Positions 34,056-43,515 of a stretch of 64,000 nt of DNA are shown here, in pieces. The notes below the pieces were generated by a model that was not told where the DNA came from, did not search any database, and saw only the letters and a program-made list of their open reading frames with translations. Source of the stretch: Microbulbifer yueqingensis (GTDB lineage Bacteria; Pseudomonadota; Gammaproteobacteria; Pseudomonadales; Cellvibrionaceae); assembly GCF_900100355.1 (NCBI RefSeq), contig NZ_FNFH01000004.1, forward strand, positions 238,043-302,042, in the 5' to 3' direction. A program made the translations under genes and the position numbers. Position 1 is the first letter of the stretch. Each line of letters starts with the position of its first letter.

Positions 34056-34733
34056 ATGCAGCGGCGCTTTATTCTCGCAGCGGCCCTCGCCATGTCGGCC
34101 GGCGCTGTGTTGGCACAAGCGGAGCCCGATGCCGGGCCAACCCGGGATGGCTGGGGCTGGGAGGCAGATTCCCGCCTGCAGGCCTCCCAGTGGGTCGGCG
34201 ACTGGCTGATCTCGCGTGACGGCGAGGCCCGCCACGTATGGAGCCTGAAAGCCGACGGCAGCGGGCGCTCCTACGCATTCTCCAAGCGCGACGACGGCAG
34301 CATGCGCTTTGCGTATGGCTACGACATCGAATGGTATTTTGACCCGTTCACCCAGATGGCCAACATCAAGACCGAGCGGCGAATCGTGTGTCGCGGTGGC
34401 AAGGTCTATCCGTATTTCCTCACCCTGAAGTCCTATGAGAGCGACTACGCCGTGCGCGGCAAATACGCTTGGCAGACGACCTGGACCGAGGCGAGTATCG
34501 GTGAGAACAACCTGCACAAATCCCTCATCGTATTCGTGACCCCACTGTCCGGGTGGCACAACCCGCGCAAGGATGCCCCGTGCCCGGAATTTCCCAGTAT
34601 TGACCTGGAGCGCGACATTGACCGCGCGCTGGAGCAATGGGAACGCGACGCCGAGCGGGACAGGGCCAATGCCGAGGACGTGACCCCGGCAGCCGATGAG
34701 CCGCAGATTGAGGGTGAGAAGTTCATTGACTGA
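34056..34733 (+). CDS. Secreted protein of unknown function, paralogue of previous gene
   Basis: A 225-residue protein with a signal peptide (~1-20, cut at VLAQA). The domain WVGDWLIS...WSLKADGSG...IEWYFDP...RRIVCRGGKVYPYFLTLKSYE aligns with the preceding protein, so the two are tandem paralogues. This one has a longer acidic, glutamate/aspartate-rich C-terminal tail. Likely periplasmic or outer-membrane associated. No function can be assigned. Confidence 0.7.
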   Translation: MQRRFILAAALAMSAGAVLAQAEPDAGPTRDGWGWEADSRLQASQWVGDWLISRDGEARHVWSLKADGSGRSYAFSKRDDGSMRFAYGYDIEWYFDPFTQMANIKTERRIVCRGGKVYPYFLTLKSYESDYAVRGKYAWQTTWTEASIGENNLHKSLIVFVTPLSGWHNPRKDAPCPEFPSIDLERDIDRALEQWERDAERDRANAEDVTPAADEPQIEGEKFID

Positions 34734-34791
34734 GAGTGGCTACCGCCTGGCGGCGTGGCCGTGGCTTCAAACAGCGGGAGTGAATCGATGT

Positions 34792-35202
34792 ATGAACGCC
34801 GATATACGTCTGGAAGAATTACTGCGCACCAGTGAACCGCTGCTGTGCGCCGACCGGTGTGTATTCTGCACGCTGCAGGCCGAGCAACTGCCCGTGCTCG
34901 CCGGCCAGTGCCTGTTACTGGTCTGCGAGCGCGACGGCTACAGTGCGGTGCTGCCGCGGGAACTTGCCGAGCGCGAGGGCCTCGCGAGCAATATAAGCCT
35001 GTGCCGGATCACCCTTCGCCAGCCGCTGGACCAGGCCCGGGCGGAGTTGCTGGTGGCCCTCACGAGCGAGCTGGCGCACGCGCAGATAACGGCGCGGCTC
35101 ACCTCGACGCCATTCGGGCACCACCTGTTTGTGCCCGAGCACCAGGCAGAGGACGCGTTGCGGCTGTTGCGCGCGATCGGCAACCGGGCGCAGTACTGCT
35201 AG
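34792..35202 (+). CDS. ACT-domain protein (COG3602/DUF2241-like)
   Basis: A 136-residue cytoplasmic protein made of two ACT-like halves. N-terminal LLRTSEPLLCADRCVFCTL... and C-terminal RLTSTPFGHHLFVPEHQAEDALRLLRAI match the small COG3602 family. It may bind an amino acid or other small ligand. The first plausible ATG follows GGGAG; the upstream open extension runs into the preceding gene. It overlaps nothing and precedes the MBL-like gene. Confidence 0.8.
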   Translation: MNADIRLEELLRTSEPLLCADRCVFCTLQAEQLPVLAGQCLLLVCERDGYSAVLPRELAEREGLASNISLCRITLRQPLDQARAELLVALTSELAHAQITARLTSTPFGHHLFVPEHQAEDALRLLRAIGNRAQYC

Positions 35203-35227
35203 CGGTTGTCAGGTTCGCCCGGCGGCC

Positions 35228-35962
35228 ATGCAGATCGACTACCCGCTGGTTCAACCACACGGCGAAATTCGCCAGTTGCTGCCGGACTTTTTTTACCTGC
35301 CCGGTACGGCGCGCGTGGCGCCTGCCGCCGCCGTCAACCGCAATATGGGTATCATCCGTTGCGGCGATGAACTCGTACTCGTGAACCCGGTTCGACTGCG
35401 CCCCGCGCTGGAGGAAAAGCTCGAGGACCTTGGCCGTATCCGCCACGCCGTCAGGCTGGGGTACTTTCACGGCTGCGACGACCTCTATTACCGCGACCGC
35501 TACAACCTCACTTTCTGGAGCCAGCCGCACTCGGACCACTATCCCGCGCCGGCCGCCGATGCGCTGCTCAGGGAAGGCGGGGAGTGTCCGGTCCCCGGGG
35601 GTTATTTCTTTGAGTTTTCCCACGGCCGCCATCCCGAGGCTGCACTGCTGGTGCCAGCCTGCGGCGGCCTGCTGATCACTTGCGATGCGTTGCAGTATTG
35701 GGATTCATGGCGCGGCTGTAACTGGTGTGGCAAGAATCTCCTGCGGCTGGCCGGCTTTCATCGCGGCATGCAGGTGGCCCCCACCTGGTGTGCACGCATG
35801 ACCCCGGCGGGCGCAAATCCCCGGCGCTGGTTGCGGGAAGACTTTGAACGCCTGCTGGAACTGCCGTTCCTGCACTTCATTGCGGCGCACGGCAGTTTCT
35901 GTGCGGACCGCGCCCACGAGGAAGTCGCCGCGGCAGTGGAGCGTCGGTTCTTTCCCGGCTGA
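35228..35962 (+). CDS. Metallo-beta-lactamase-fold-like protein, metal motif not evident
   Basis: A 244-residue protein with the strand pattern of an MBL fold (NMGIIRCGDELVLVNPVRL, then LEDLGRIRHAVRLGYFHGCDDLYYRDRY, later LLVPACGGLLITCDAL). The HxHxDH motif is not present; the equivalent region reads FHGCDD. Several His/Asp (PHSDHYP, FIAAHGSF) could still bind a metal. It starts 25 bases after the ACT gene. Function unknown. Confidence 0.65.
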   Translation: MQIDYPLVQPHGEIRQLLPDFFYLPGTARVAPAAAVNRNMGIIRCGDELVLVNPVRLRPALEEKLEDLGRIRHAVRLGYFHGCDDLYYRDRYNLTFWSQPHSDHYPAPAADALLREGGECPVPGGYFFEFSHGRHPEAALLVPACGGLLITCDALQYWDSWRGCNWCGKNLLRLAGFHRGMQVAPTWCARMTPAGANPRRWLREDFERLLELPFLHFIAAHGSFCADRAHEEVAAAVERRFFPG

Positions 35963-36030
35963 GACGGGTTCTCTGTTATCTTGGGCAGCGGTCTAACTGC
36001 CATCGATTAACAACCGTCGGACTCCGCCCC

Positions 36031-37380
36031 ATGAGCAAATTATCGCTCCCGGCCCGCCTGGCCATAATTGCCGGCTGGATCCTGTTCGCCTGGCTGCTGG
36101 CTGGCGCCCTGGTCGTGAGCGGACCGGAGCGGCTGGGCTTCTTTATCCTCGCCGCGGCCGCCGGGCTGTGGATGAGCGAGATAATTCCCCTGCCCGTAAC
36201 CGCGTTGCTCGTTCCGGCAGCGGCCTATTTTACCGGCCTGCTACCGGCAGCAGAGGCGCTGGCACCCTTCGCCAGCACCATCATTTTCCTGTTTATGGGT
36301 GGCTTCACCCTCGCGGCCGTGCTGCACGCCCACGGCATTGACCGGCGCCTGGCAGGCCGGGTGCTGCGGCTCGGGGGCGGTCACCTCTGGCCCACCCTGG
36401 TAGGCTTCTTCCTTACGGTGTCCTTCCTCTCCATGTGGATCAGTAACACCGCCACCAGCGCCATGATGCTGCCAATCGCCCTGTCCCTCGTTGATCGTGA
36501 CCATCCACGCACCCGCACGTTTGCGGTGCTGGGAACCGCTTACGCCGCCAATATCGGCGGGCTGGCCACGATAGTGGGCAGTCCGCCCAATGCGATTGCC
36601 GCGCGGGCGTTGGGGGTGGATTTCATCTCCTGGTTGCAGGTTGGCCTGCCGGTAACCCTGGGTATGTTCCCGCTGGTGCTCGCCAGCCTGTGGCTGGTGC
36701 TGCGCCCGGACCGCGAGCGCGCCGAGATCAGCAAGCCGGACCTGGCACCGGTACCCTGGACTGCGGGCGCCATCGGCGCCATCGCATTGTTTGCGGTTGC
36801 GGTTCTCGCCTGGACCCTGTCGACGCCCCTGACCCGCTGGCTGGGGTTGGGTGGAAGCTTTGATGCTGTGGTGGGCCTGTGCATCACTGCGCTGGCCCCG
36901 TTGTGCGGACTGATCAGCTGGCCGGCACTGCAGAGCCAGATCAACTGGGGCATCCTGCTGTTATTCGGCGGCGGCCTGTGCCTGTCGCTGATACTCCAGC
37001 AAACCGGAACCTCGGTATGGATTGCCCAGTCCCTGCTGGGCGGACTGGGCCAGGCGCCCGGCTGGTTGCTGGTCGCGGCCTGCATCGCGCTGATGATCTT
37101 CCTTACCGAGCTGGCTTCGAATACCGGCAGTGCCGCTATCCTGGTGCCGGTTTTCTATGGGCTGGCCCAGCAGTTCGACCCCGGGATTACCGAGCCACTG
37201 ATTCTCGGCATCGGGATGGCGGCCTCCTGTGCATTCATGTTGCCGGTTGCAACACCGCCCAACGCGCTGGCTTACGGTACCGGCGTGGTGCGGCAGGACC
37301 AGATGCTGCGCGCCGGCCTGATCCTGAACCTGTTGGCAATACCGGTGGTATGGATCATGGTAAGCTGGCTGGCCCGATAA
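36031..37380 (+). CDS. DASS/SLC13-family anion symporter
   Basis: A 449-residue inner membrane transporter with about eleven to twelve helices. The two signature motifs NTATSAMM (~145) and VGSPPNAIAA near 185, and the second-half TELASNTGSAAI and PVATPPNALAYG, define the divalent anion:Na+ symporter family. Typical substrates are succinate, malate or other dicarboxylates; which one cannot be read from the sequence. Confidence 0.92.
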   Translation: MSKLSLPARLAIIAGWILFAWLLAGALVVSGPERLGFFILAAAAGLWMSEIIPLPVTALLVPAAAYFTGLLPAAEALAPFASTIIFLFMGGFTLAAVLHAHGIDRRLAGRVLRLGGGHLWPTLVGFFLTVSFLSMWISNTATSAMMLPIALSLVDRDHPRTRTFAVLGTAYAANIGGLATIVGSPPNAIAARALGVDFISWLQVGLPVTLGMFPLVLASLWLVLRPDRERAEISKPDLAPVPWTAGAIGAIALFAVAVLAWTLSTPLTRWLGLGGSFDAVVGLCITALAPLCGLISWPALQSQINWGILLLFGGGLCLSLILQQTGTSVWIAQSLLGGLGQAPGWLLVAACIALMIFLTELASNTGSAAILVPVFYGLAQQFDPGITEPLILGIGMAASCAFMLPVATPPNALAYGTGVVRQDQMLRAGLILNLLAIPVVWIMVSWLAR

Positions 37381-37449
37381 ACACGCCCGCCCTGACCGGC
37401 TGTGCCGAAAGTTGCGGCGGTTACTGCACAACGCTGGAATATGTTGCCG

Positions 37450-39066
37450 ATGAGAGTTAACGCCCTGTTCGGTGCGCTTATTGCGGGCGCGCTGGTTGCC
37501 TGTGCCACCACCCAACTGCCGTTGCCGCCGGCCGACGCCGAAAATATGCGCCGTCATATCGATTACCTGGCAGCGGACGACCTGGCGGGGCGGGAGACCG
37601 GCACGCCCGGCTACCGCGCGGCGGCCGATTATGTAGCCGGGCAGTTTGCCGAGCTGGGGCTGCAACCGGCCGGCAGCGACGGCTACCTGCAGCCGGTGCC
37701 CTTCCGACGGGCCAGTTGGGACAAGCGCGAGCCGACCATGGTTCTGCAGGGGCGCGATGGTGATATCACCTTCCGCTTCGGGGAGGATTTCGTTGCCTCG
37801 CCGCCCACCGCCAGTGAGAAGACCGCGGTTGCCGCCGGGCTGGTGTTCGTGGGCTTTGGCATCGAGGCGCCGGCCCACGGCATAGACGACTATGCGAACC
37901 TGGACGTGGACGGCAAGATTGTGGTGATGCTGCACGGGCGCCCGGACTTCCTGCCCAGCGAGGTGGGCGCCCACTATGCCTCGGGCCGCACCAAGCGCAT
38001 GACCGCGGCGCGCCACGGCGCGGTGGGTTATATCACCCTCAACACGCCGGAGCGGCAACAGCGCTGGCCCTTCGCCCGCGCGGTCAAGCATATGCGCGAC
38101 GACAGTTTTGACTGGCTCGGCGCCGACAGCCAGCCCGGCAACGCCATCCCCGGGCTGCACCCCGGCATCTACCTGGACATGCCCGCGGGGCGCCAGTTGT
38201 TCATGGGTGCAGAGCGTAGCCTCGACACCATTTATACCGAGATCGCGAACGGGCTGGCCCCGCGCGGTTTTGCGCTGCCCTATCGCGCCGCGCTCACCAG
38301 CGGCGCCAGCCACGAAAAGATCCTGAGCCCCAATGTGGTGGCGGTGCTGCCGGGTAGCGACCCGGAGCTTCGCGACGAATATGTGGTGTTTTCCGCGCAC
38401 CTCGACCACCTCGGCAGGGACGCCGAGGGCCGCATCGTCAACGGCGCCCAGGACAATGCGGCCGGCATTGCCATCATGCTGGAGACGGCGCGACTGTTTA
38501 TCGAATCCGGTCGGCCCCCGCGGCGCTCGCTGATGTTTGTCGCCGTCACCGCGGAGGAAAAAGGCCTGCTGGGCTCCGACTATTTTGCCCAGCACCCACC
38601 GGTACCGACCGGGGCGATGGTGGCCAATATCAACCTGGACATGCCGATGCTGCTGTATCCCTTCCGGGACATTATCGCCTTCGGTGCCGAGCACTCCTCC
38701 CTGGGCCAGACCGCGGCGCGCGCCGCCGCGCGCGCCAACCTGAGACTGAGTCCCGACCCGATGCCGGAGCAGGTGATCTTCGTGCGCAGCGACCACTACA
38801 GCTTTGTCCGCCGGGGCGTGCCCGCCATATACCTGATTACCGGGCGCGATTCACTGGATAGCAGCATCGACGGCACCGCCATGCAGAACCAGTTCTTCCA
38901 GGAACGCTATCACCGCCATACAGATGAGGCCGATGGCCAGGTGAACTATGTGGCCGCCGAGCAGTTTGCCCGGGTGAACTACGCCATCGCCCGGGAAGTG
39001 GCCGATGCGGACCGCAAACCGAGCTGGAATGCCGGGGACTTCTTCGGCGACCTGTTCGCCCGCTAG
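37450..39066 (+). CDS. M28-family metallopeptidase lipoprotein
   Basis: A 538-residue aminopeptidase-type enzyme. The N terminus carries a lipoprotein signal with lipobox LVAC near residue 18. A PA-like insert is followed by the di-zinc site: SAHLDHLGRD, DNAAGIA, TAEEKGLLGSDYF, NLDMPM and the SDHYSF histidine. So it should be a membrane-tethered peptidase trimming N-terminal residues from peptides. It converges with the GNAT/C39 gene, overlapping by 4 bases at their stops. Confidence 0.88.
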   Translation: MRVNALFGALIAGALVACATTQLPLPPADAENMRRHIDYLAADDLAGRETGTPGYRAAADYVAGQFAELGLQPAGSDGYLQPVPFRRASWDKREPTMVLQGRDGDITFRFGEDFVASPPTASEKTAVAAGLVFVGFGIEAPAHGIDDYANLDVDGKIVVMLHGRPDFLPSEVGAHYASGRTKRMTAARHGAVGYITLNTPERQQRWPFARAVKHMRDDSFDWLGADSQPGNAIPGLHPGIYLDMPAGRQLFMGAERSLDTIYTEIANGLAPRGFALPYRAALTSGASHEKILSPNVVAVLPGSDPELRDEYVVFSAHLDHLGRDAEGRIVNGAQDNAAGIAIMLETARLFIESGRPPRRSLMFVAVTAEEKGLLGSDYFAQHPPVPTGAMVANINLDMPMLLYPFRDIIAFGAEHSSLGQTAARAAARANLRLSPDPMPEQVIFVRSDHYSFVRRGVPAIYLITGRDSLDSSIDGTAMQNQFFQERYHRHTDEADGQVNYVAAEQFARVNYAIAREVADADRKPSWNAGDFFGDLFAR

Positions 39067-40196
39067 CCGCGGCCGCTTTCCCGCCTGCGCACCACCACCG
39101 CCGTGCGCAGGCGCTCCCGCCCGAAAAGGGACATCCTGGCGAAGTCCTCGCGTGCAATGGGCAGGTAGCTGCTGTCCAGCGCCCCCCAGGTGTCGTCCAT
39201 GTCCGGGTCGTGCACGTACAGGCACTGGTCATCGATACCCGCCAGGGTCACCCAGTGAGGCACCTTTTTCCCGTCCAGCCGGTAGGTGCTGACCATCAGC
39301 AGTGCCAGCGCTCCCTGTTCCAGCCACTGCTCCAGCTGCGCCTGGGAGAAATCCGCTGTTTCCACCGGAATCGCCGCCGCGCGGGCCGCGCGACGGAAGT
39401 CCGCGTCCACCTGCCGGATCACCTGTTTCTTTTCTGCCGAGCGTACGCCATCGACAAACAGTGCCGTGGCCTGGCTCACGTAGACGCTGGTGGCGAAACC
39501 GCGGGCGTGCATGGCCAGCGCCAGTCCCACCGGGTGACAGCCACCGTGCCCCGAGGCCATGAAGATGGTGGTGGCTTCGCGCCACAGGGCCAGCTCCTCG
39601 CTCACCGACGGCTGGTAATCCCGGTCCAGGGCGGCCATCGCCATCATGGCGGCAGCCGGTCCGCAGGTGAAATCGGTGGTCTGCCGGTACCAGGGCACCT
39701 CGAGCCGCTGCAGGTTCTCCGGCCGGTAGCGGATCCTTTTCTGCATCCGCAGCGCGTCGCCGCGGTCGTCATAGTAATTCGCATAACGACCGAAGGCCCG
39801 GTAGCCGAGCTGTTCGTAAAGCCCGATGGCGGCGGTGTTGCCCTCGGCCACTTCGAGCCGCATGAACAGCCGTCCCTGCTCCCGGGCGGCAGTTTCTGCC
39901 GCCTCGAGCAGCGACCTGCCGATACCCCGGCCGCGCCCGGCCGGTGTCACCGCGAGTGAATATAGTCGCGCCAGTCGTGTGCCGCGGCGCAGCAACACCA
40001 GCACGTAACCCACCAGCTCCCGGCCGTTGTCCTCGGCCACCAGCAGCACGCGGTTTTCCGCCGTCACCCAGTGGCGCAGGCGTCGACGGCTGAGGCGGTC
40101 GCTGGCGAAACTGGCCTGTTCGATCGCATGCAGGGCCGCCAGGTCGGCAGGAGTTGCCGGGCGGAGAAGGGGCGGGGACGAGGTCGGGGAGGGCAT
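39063..40196 (-). CDS. Fusion of GNAT acetyltransferase and C39-like peptidase
   Basis: A 377-residue two-domain protein. The N-terminal GNAT domain (~10-150) has the acetyl-CoA loop VTPAGRGRGIGRSLLE. The C-terminal half (~170-360) is a C39-like cysteine peptidase with its nucleophile in TTDFTCGPAAAMMAM, a histidine in VPHWVTLAGIDD and an aspartate in YVHDPD. The start was set at the second ATG, preceded by AGGCG. The gene is divergent from a RimK-like ATP-grasp gene; the pair recurs together in proteobacteria and suggests peptide ligation plus processing. Confidence 0.85.
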   Translation of the reverse strand: MPSPTSSPPLLRPATPADLAALHAIEQASFASDRLSRRRLRHWVTAENRVLLVAEDNGRELVGYVLVLLRRGTRLARLYSLAVTPAGRGRGIGRSLLEAAETAAREQGRLFMRLEVAEGNTAAIGLYEQLGYRAFGRYANYYDDRGDALRMQKRIRYRPENLQRLEVPWYRQTTDFTCGPAAAMMAMAALDRDYQPSVSEELALWREATTIFMASGHGGCHPVGLALAMHARGFATSVYVSQATALFVDGVRSAEKKQVIRQVDADFRRAARAAAIPVETADFSQAQLEQWLEQGALALLMVSTYRLDGKKVPHWVTLAGIDDQCLYVHDPDMDDTWGALDSSYLPIAREDFARMSLFGRERLRTAVVVRRRESGRG

Positions 40197-40387
40197 GGAG
40201 TCGCCTGTCGGCAGGGGCCGTGAAAACCGCGACGGTGCGGCCCGGCAACAGTAGCAAAAGGACATGGAAAAGGAAGCGCCCGACCACGAAAAAATACAAA
40301 ATAAATCTAGGTGCCCGGCCGCTTTTCTTCTATCTTTCGCCTGCTGCCGGTCGTCACCGGCCCCAACCCTGCGAGGCGCCTCAACCC

Positions 40388-41887
40388 ATGTCCCGGGTGC
40401 TATTAGTCATCGACCAGCCCAGCGACTGGGCTCCCTATTATCCCAGCGAGCGGGTGATCACTTTCGCCGACTACCTGCAGCTTCCCGCACGGCAGCAACG
40501 CACGCGCGTCATCAACCTGTGCGCCGGCTACGACTATCGGAGCGAGGGCTATTATTGCTCCCTGCTGGCAGAGGCCCGTGGCCATCGGGTGTTACCGAGC
40601 GTACGCACCCTGAACGACCTGGCGCTGCCGCAGCTCTATAGGCTGCAGCTCGGCAGTGTGCTGCCGGCACTCGGCCGGCTGCGCACTCCCGAAGAGGGAG
40701 CGGCTGAGCTGGTGGTGAAATCATTTTTCGGCCAGTGCGAGGACCCGCTGCTGCAACCGCTGGCGCGGTTGCTGTTCGATCGTTTTCCCTGCCCGATCCT
40801 GGAGATCCACCTGACCTGGGATGGCAGCTGGCAGATCGCCGACCTGCGCCTGTGCTCCCACCGCGAACTGGATGACGCCGGCGAGACCCGTTTTGCCGAG
40901 GCGCTCGACCGTTTCAGCAACCAGGTGTGGCGCCCGCGGCAGAAAAGCGAGAGCAGCCGCTATGACCTGGCGATACTGGTCAACCCGGAGGAAGCGTTGC
41001 CGCCATCGGACCAGGCCGCGCTGAAAAAATTCGCCAACGCCGGGCGCGAACTCGGTTTCTCGGTGGAGCTGATCACGCCCGCGGATTACCTGCGCCTGCC
41101 GGAATTCGACGCGCTGTTTATCCGCGAGACCACCGCTATCGACCACCACACCTACCGCTTTGCCAAGAAGGCCGAGGCCGAGGGCCTGGTGGTGCTGGAT
41201 GACCCCACCAGCATCCTCCGCTGCACCAACAAGATCTACCTGGCCGACCTGTTTGCCCACCACCGCGTACCGGCACCCAGGACACGCATCCTGCGCCGGG
41301 GTGACAATGACGGGCTGGCTGCGGCCGTGGCGGAGCTGGGACTGCCGATGGTCATCAAGATACCGGATGGCTCCTTTTCCCGGGGCGTGGTGAAGGTAAA
41401 AACCGCCGAGGAACTGCAGGAGCGGGCCGGGGAGCTGTTCGCCGAATCGAGCCTGCTGCTGGCCCAGGAGTTCCTGTACACCGAGTTCGATTGGCGGATA
41501 GGTGTGCTGGACAATCGGCCGCTGTATGCATGCCGTTACTACATGGCCAAAAACCACTGGCAGATCTACAACCACGACCGCAAGAAGAACAGCAGCGGCA
41601 GTTTTACCACCCTGCCCACTTTCGAGGTTCCGCGGGCGGTGCTTCAGGCCGCTTTGAAGGCGACCCGGCCGATCGGCAACGGTTTTTACGGTGTGGACGT
41701 AAAGGAATCGGCAGGCCGGGCCTATGTCATCGAGGTCAACGACAATCCGTCCATCGACAGTGGTGTGGAAGACAAATACCTGGGCGGCGAGTTATATCGG
41801 CTGGTGATGGAGGAATTTCTCCGCCGCCTCGATGTGCGCCGGAGCGGACATGGAAGTGCACGCACGACTGCCCGCCCAGTCTCCTGA
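40388..41887 (+). CDS. RimK-like ATP-grasp ligase
   Basis: A 499-residue protein with an N-terminal RimK-associated domain (~1-190) followed by an ATP-grasp domain (~195-480). The latter has the pre-ATP-grasp IRETTAIDHHTYRF, the ATP-binding lysine strand PMVIKIPDGSFSRGV, and the metal/phosphate residues EVNDNPSIDSG. The larger enzymes of this family form amide (peptide-like) bonds, often adding amino acids to a protein or peptide. Its substrate may be processed by the adjacent divergent C39/GNAT protein. Confidence 0.88.
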   Translation: MSRVLLVIDQPSDWAPYYPSERVITFADYLQLPARQQRTRVINLCAGYDYRSEGYYCSLLAEARGHRVLPSVRTLNDLALPQLYRLQLGSVLPALGRLRTPEEGAAELVVKSFFGQCEDPLLQPLARLLFDRFPCPILEIHLTWDGSWQIADLRLCSHRELDDAGETRFAEALDRFSNQVWRPRQKSESSRYDLAILVNPEEALPPSDQAALKKFANAGRELGFSVELITPADYLRLPEFDALFIRETTAIDHHTYRFAKKAEAEGLVVLDDPTSILRCTNKIYLADLFAHHRVPAPRTRILRRGDNDGLAAAVAELGLPMVIKIPDGSFSRGVVKVKTAEELQERAGELFAESSLLLAQEFLYTEFDWRIGVLDNRPLYACRYYMAKNHWQIYNHDRKKNSSGSFTTLPTFEVPRAVLQAALKATRPIGNGFYGVDVKESAGRAYVIEVNDNPSIDSGVEDKYLGGELYRLVMEEFLRRLDVRRSGHGSARTTARPVS

Positions 41888-42010
41888 TGTGCTCCCGTAA
41901 TGGCATGTAATGAGAGGTGTCTCACGGTTCCTGCCGATTATGTTAGGCTTCGCGCCGGCTGGCGTTTTTTTCCTCCGGCCGGAAAAAACAAGAAACAAGC
42001 AGGATTGACC

Positions 42011-42505
42011 ATGATCAAGAAACTTACCCTGGGGGCCTCCATTGCCGCTCTGACCCTGGCTACTGGCTGCGCCAGTATCCTGAGTGACAGCAAGTACCCG
42101 GTGACCATTAACAGTACACCCACCGGTGCCAACTTCTCCGTCACCAATGAGGCAGGCCTGGACGTGCACACCGGTGTGACCCCGGACACCATCACCCTGG
42201 ACGCCTCCGACGGCTTCTTCTCCTCGGCTACCTATGTAATCAAGTACCAGATGGCCGGTTACAACGAGCAGAGCTTCCAGCTGAAGGCGGGCATGGACGG
42301 CTGGTATATCGGCAACATCCTCTTCGGTGGCCTGCCCGGCCTGCTGATCATCGATCCGGCCACCGGCGCGATGTGGAAGCTGCCGAAGACTGCCCACGTC
42401 AGCCTGCAGCCGCAGACTGCCGCCGCTGCCCTGGATGGCCTGACCATCGCCTCCATCGACCAGGTGCCGGAAGAAGAGAAGTCCCAGCTGGTGCGTGTGA
42501 AGTAA
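42011..42505 (+). CDS. Small lipoprotein, unknown function
   Basis: A 164-residue lipoprotein. Lipobox LATGC with the cysteine near 20, preceded by MIKKLTLGASIAALT. The mature part resembles a PEGA-like surface domain (TINSTPTGANFSVTN) and then a predicted membrane segment or glycine-rich loop (YIGNILFGGLPGLLIIDPATGAMWKLP), a pattern seen in phage-lambda-Bor-like and other short lipoproteins. A CAGGATTG ribosome site precedes the ATG. Function unknown. Confidence 0.78.
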   Translation: MIKKLTLGASIAALTLATGCASILSDSKYPVTINSTPTGANFSVTNEAGLDVHTGVTPDTITLDASDGFFSSATYVIKYQMAGYNEQSFQLKAGMDGWYIGNILFGGLPGLLIIDPATGAMWKLPKTAHVSLQPQTAAAALDGLTIASIDQVPEEEKSQLVRVK

Positions 42506-42527
42506 CAGCACCGGTTTTCGCTTCATG

Positions 42528-42555
42528 AAAAGCCACCCCACGGGGTGGCTTTTTT
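42528..42555. terminator. Bidirectional intrinsic terminator
   Basis: AAAAGCCACCCC-AC-GGGGTGGCTTTTTT sits between the lipoprotein gene and the convergent finR. Confidence 0.92.
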
Positions 42556-42569
42556 GTTGGCGACACCCT

Positions 42570-43451
42570 TCATGATGCCTGCCGGCACAACTCCAGCCAG
42601 CGCTCGATCCCCGCGCTGCGATATTTCTGCCGGTGCAGGGCAAAGTAGAATTCACGGCGGAAATCGCGCTGGGGTACCGGCAGTTCCACCAGCGAGCCGC
42701 GTTTCAGTGCATCGGTGAGCGATACCCGCGACAGGCAACTGATGCCGAGGCCCGCCTCCACCGCCCGCTTGATCGCCTCCGTATGCTGCAGCTCCAACAG
42801 GATATGCAACTGCGGCAGCAGTCCGGCCAGGGCGCGCTCGAATGTCTGCCGGGTACCCGAGCCGGGTTCACGCAATATCCAGGTGGCCGCACACAGGTCG
42901 CGGTCGCCCAGGCGTTTGCGGCCCGCCAGCGGGTGGCCTGGCGCGCAGAACACCACCAGCTCGTCGTCGCGCCAGGGGATCATTTCCAGGTCCGGGTGGT
43001 TGAGTTCGCCTTCAATCAGCCCCAGGTCAAGCTCGAAGTTGCGCACCCGCTCGGCGATGGCGGCGGTGTTGGCCACGTCCAGCTCCACCCGGGTGCCCGG
43101 CTGCTCCGCCATATAGCGCGCCATGATGCCCGCCGCCAGGTAGTTGCCGATAGTGAGGGTGGCACCTATCTTCAGCCGTCCCAGCTCACCGTGGGCGGCC
43201 AGCGCGCCCTCCAGTTCGCGGGCGCGTTCCAGCAGCTCTTCGGCCCGCGGCCACAGCTGCCGCCCGAGCTCGTTGAGGCGCAGGCGCTTGCCGGTGCGCT
43301 CGAACAGGCGCAGGTCGAACTGCTGCTCGAACTCTTTCAGGGCTGTGGAGCAGGCGGACTGGGACATATTCAGGCTGGCAGCCGCGCGGCTGACATTCTC
43401 GTGGTGGGCGCAGGCGAGGAATACCTCCAGCTGGCGCAGGGAGTAGCGCAA
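42570..43451 (-). CDS. finR: LysR-type transcriptional regulator (FinR-like)
   Basis: A 293-residue LysR-type regulator with N-terminal winged helix (~1-60: SLRQLEVFLACAHHENVSRAAASLN) and a substrate-binding domain. Divergent from a ferredoxin-NADP reductase, as in Pseudomonas where FinR activates fpr on oxidative stress. Identity as FinR rests on that position and general similarity, not on a diagnostic motif. Confidence 0.88.
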   Translation of the reverse strand: MRYSLRQLEVFLACAHHENVSRAAASLNMSQSACSTALKEFEQQFDLRLFERTGKRLRLNELGRQLWPRAEELLERARELEGALAAHGELGRLKIGATLTIGNYLAAGIMARYMAEQPGTRVELDVANTAAIAERVRNFELDLGLIEGELNHPDLEMIPWRDDELVVFCAPGHPLAGRKRLGDRDLCAATWILREPGSGTRQTFERALAGLLPQLHILLELQHTEAIKRAVEAGLGISCLSRVSLTDALKRGSLVELPVPQRDFRREFYFALHRQKYRSAGIERWLELCRQAS

Positions 43452-43475
43452 GGCGAGCCTCCGGGGAAAGGGTCG

Positions 43476-43504
43476 TTATCGATTCAGTCGATAAGGATTA
43501 TCGA
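43476..43504. promoter_or_regulatory. LysR-type operator between finR and fpr
   Basis: TTATCGATTCAGTCGATAA (43476-43494) is a perfect palindrome of 7-bp arms with a 5-base spacer, fitting the T-N11-A rule of LysR boxes. A third TTATCGA half-site follows at 43498-43504. The array ends 11 bases before the fpr -35, as expected for an activator site plus an activation half-site. Confidence 0.7.
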
Positions 43505-43515
43505 AATATCCCATT

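Noticed and set aside
36961..38796. A 611-residue minus-strand frame across the transporter and peptidase genes
   Set aside because: Opposes two well-supported plus-strand genes and has no domain sense.
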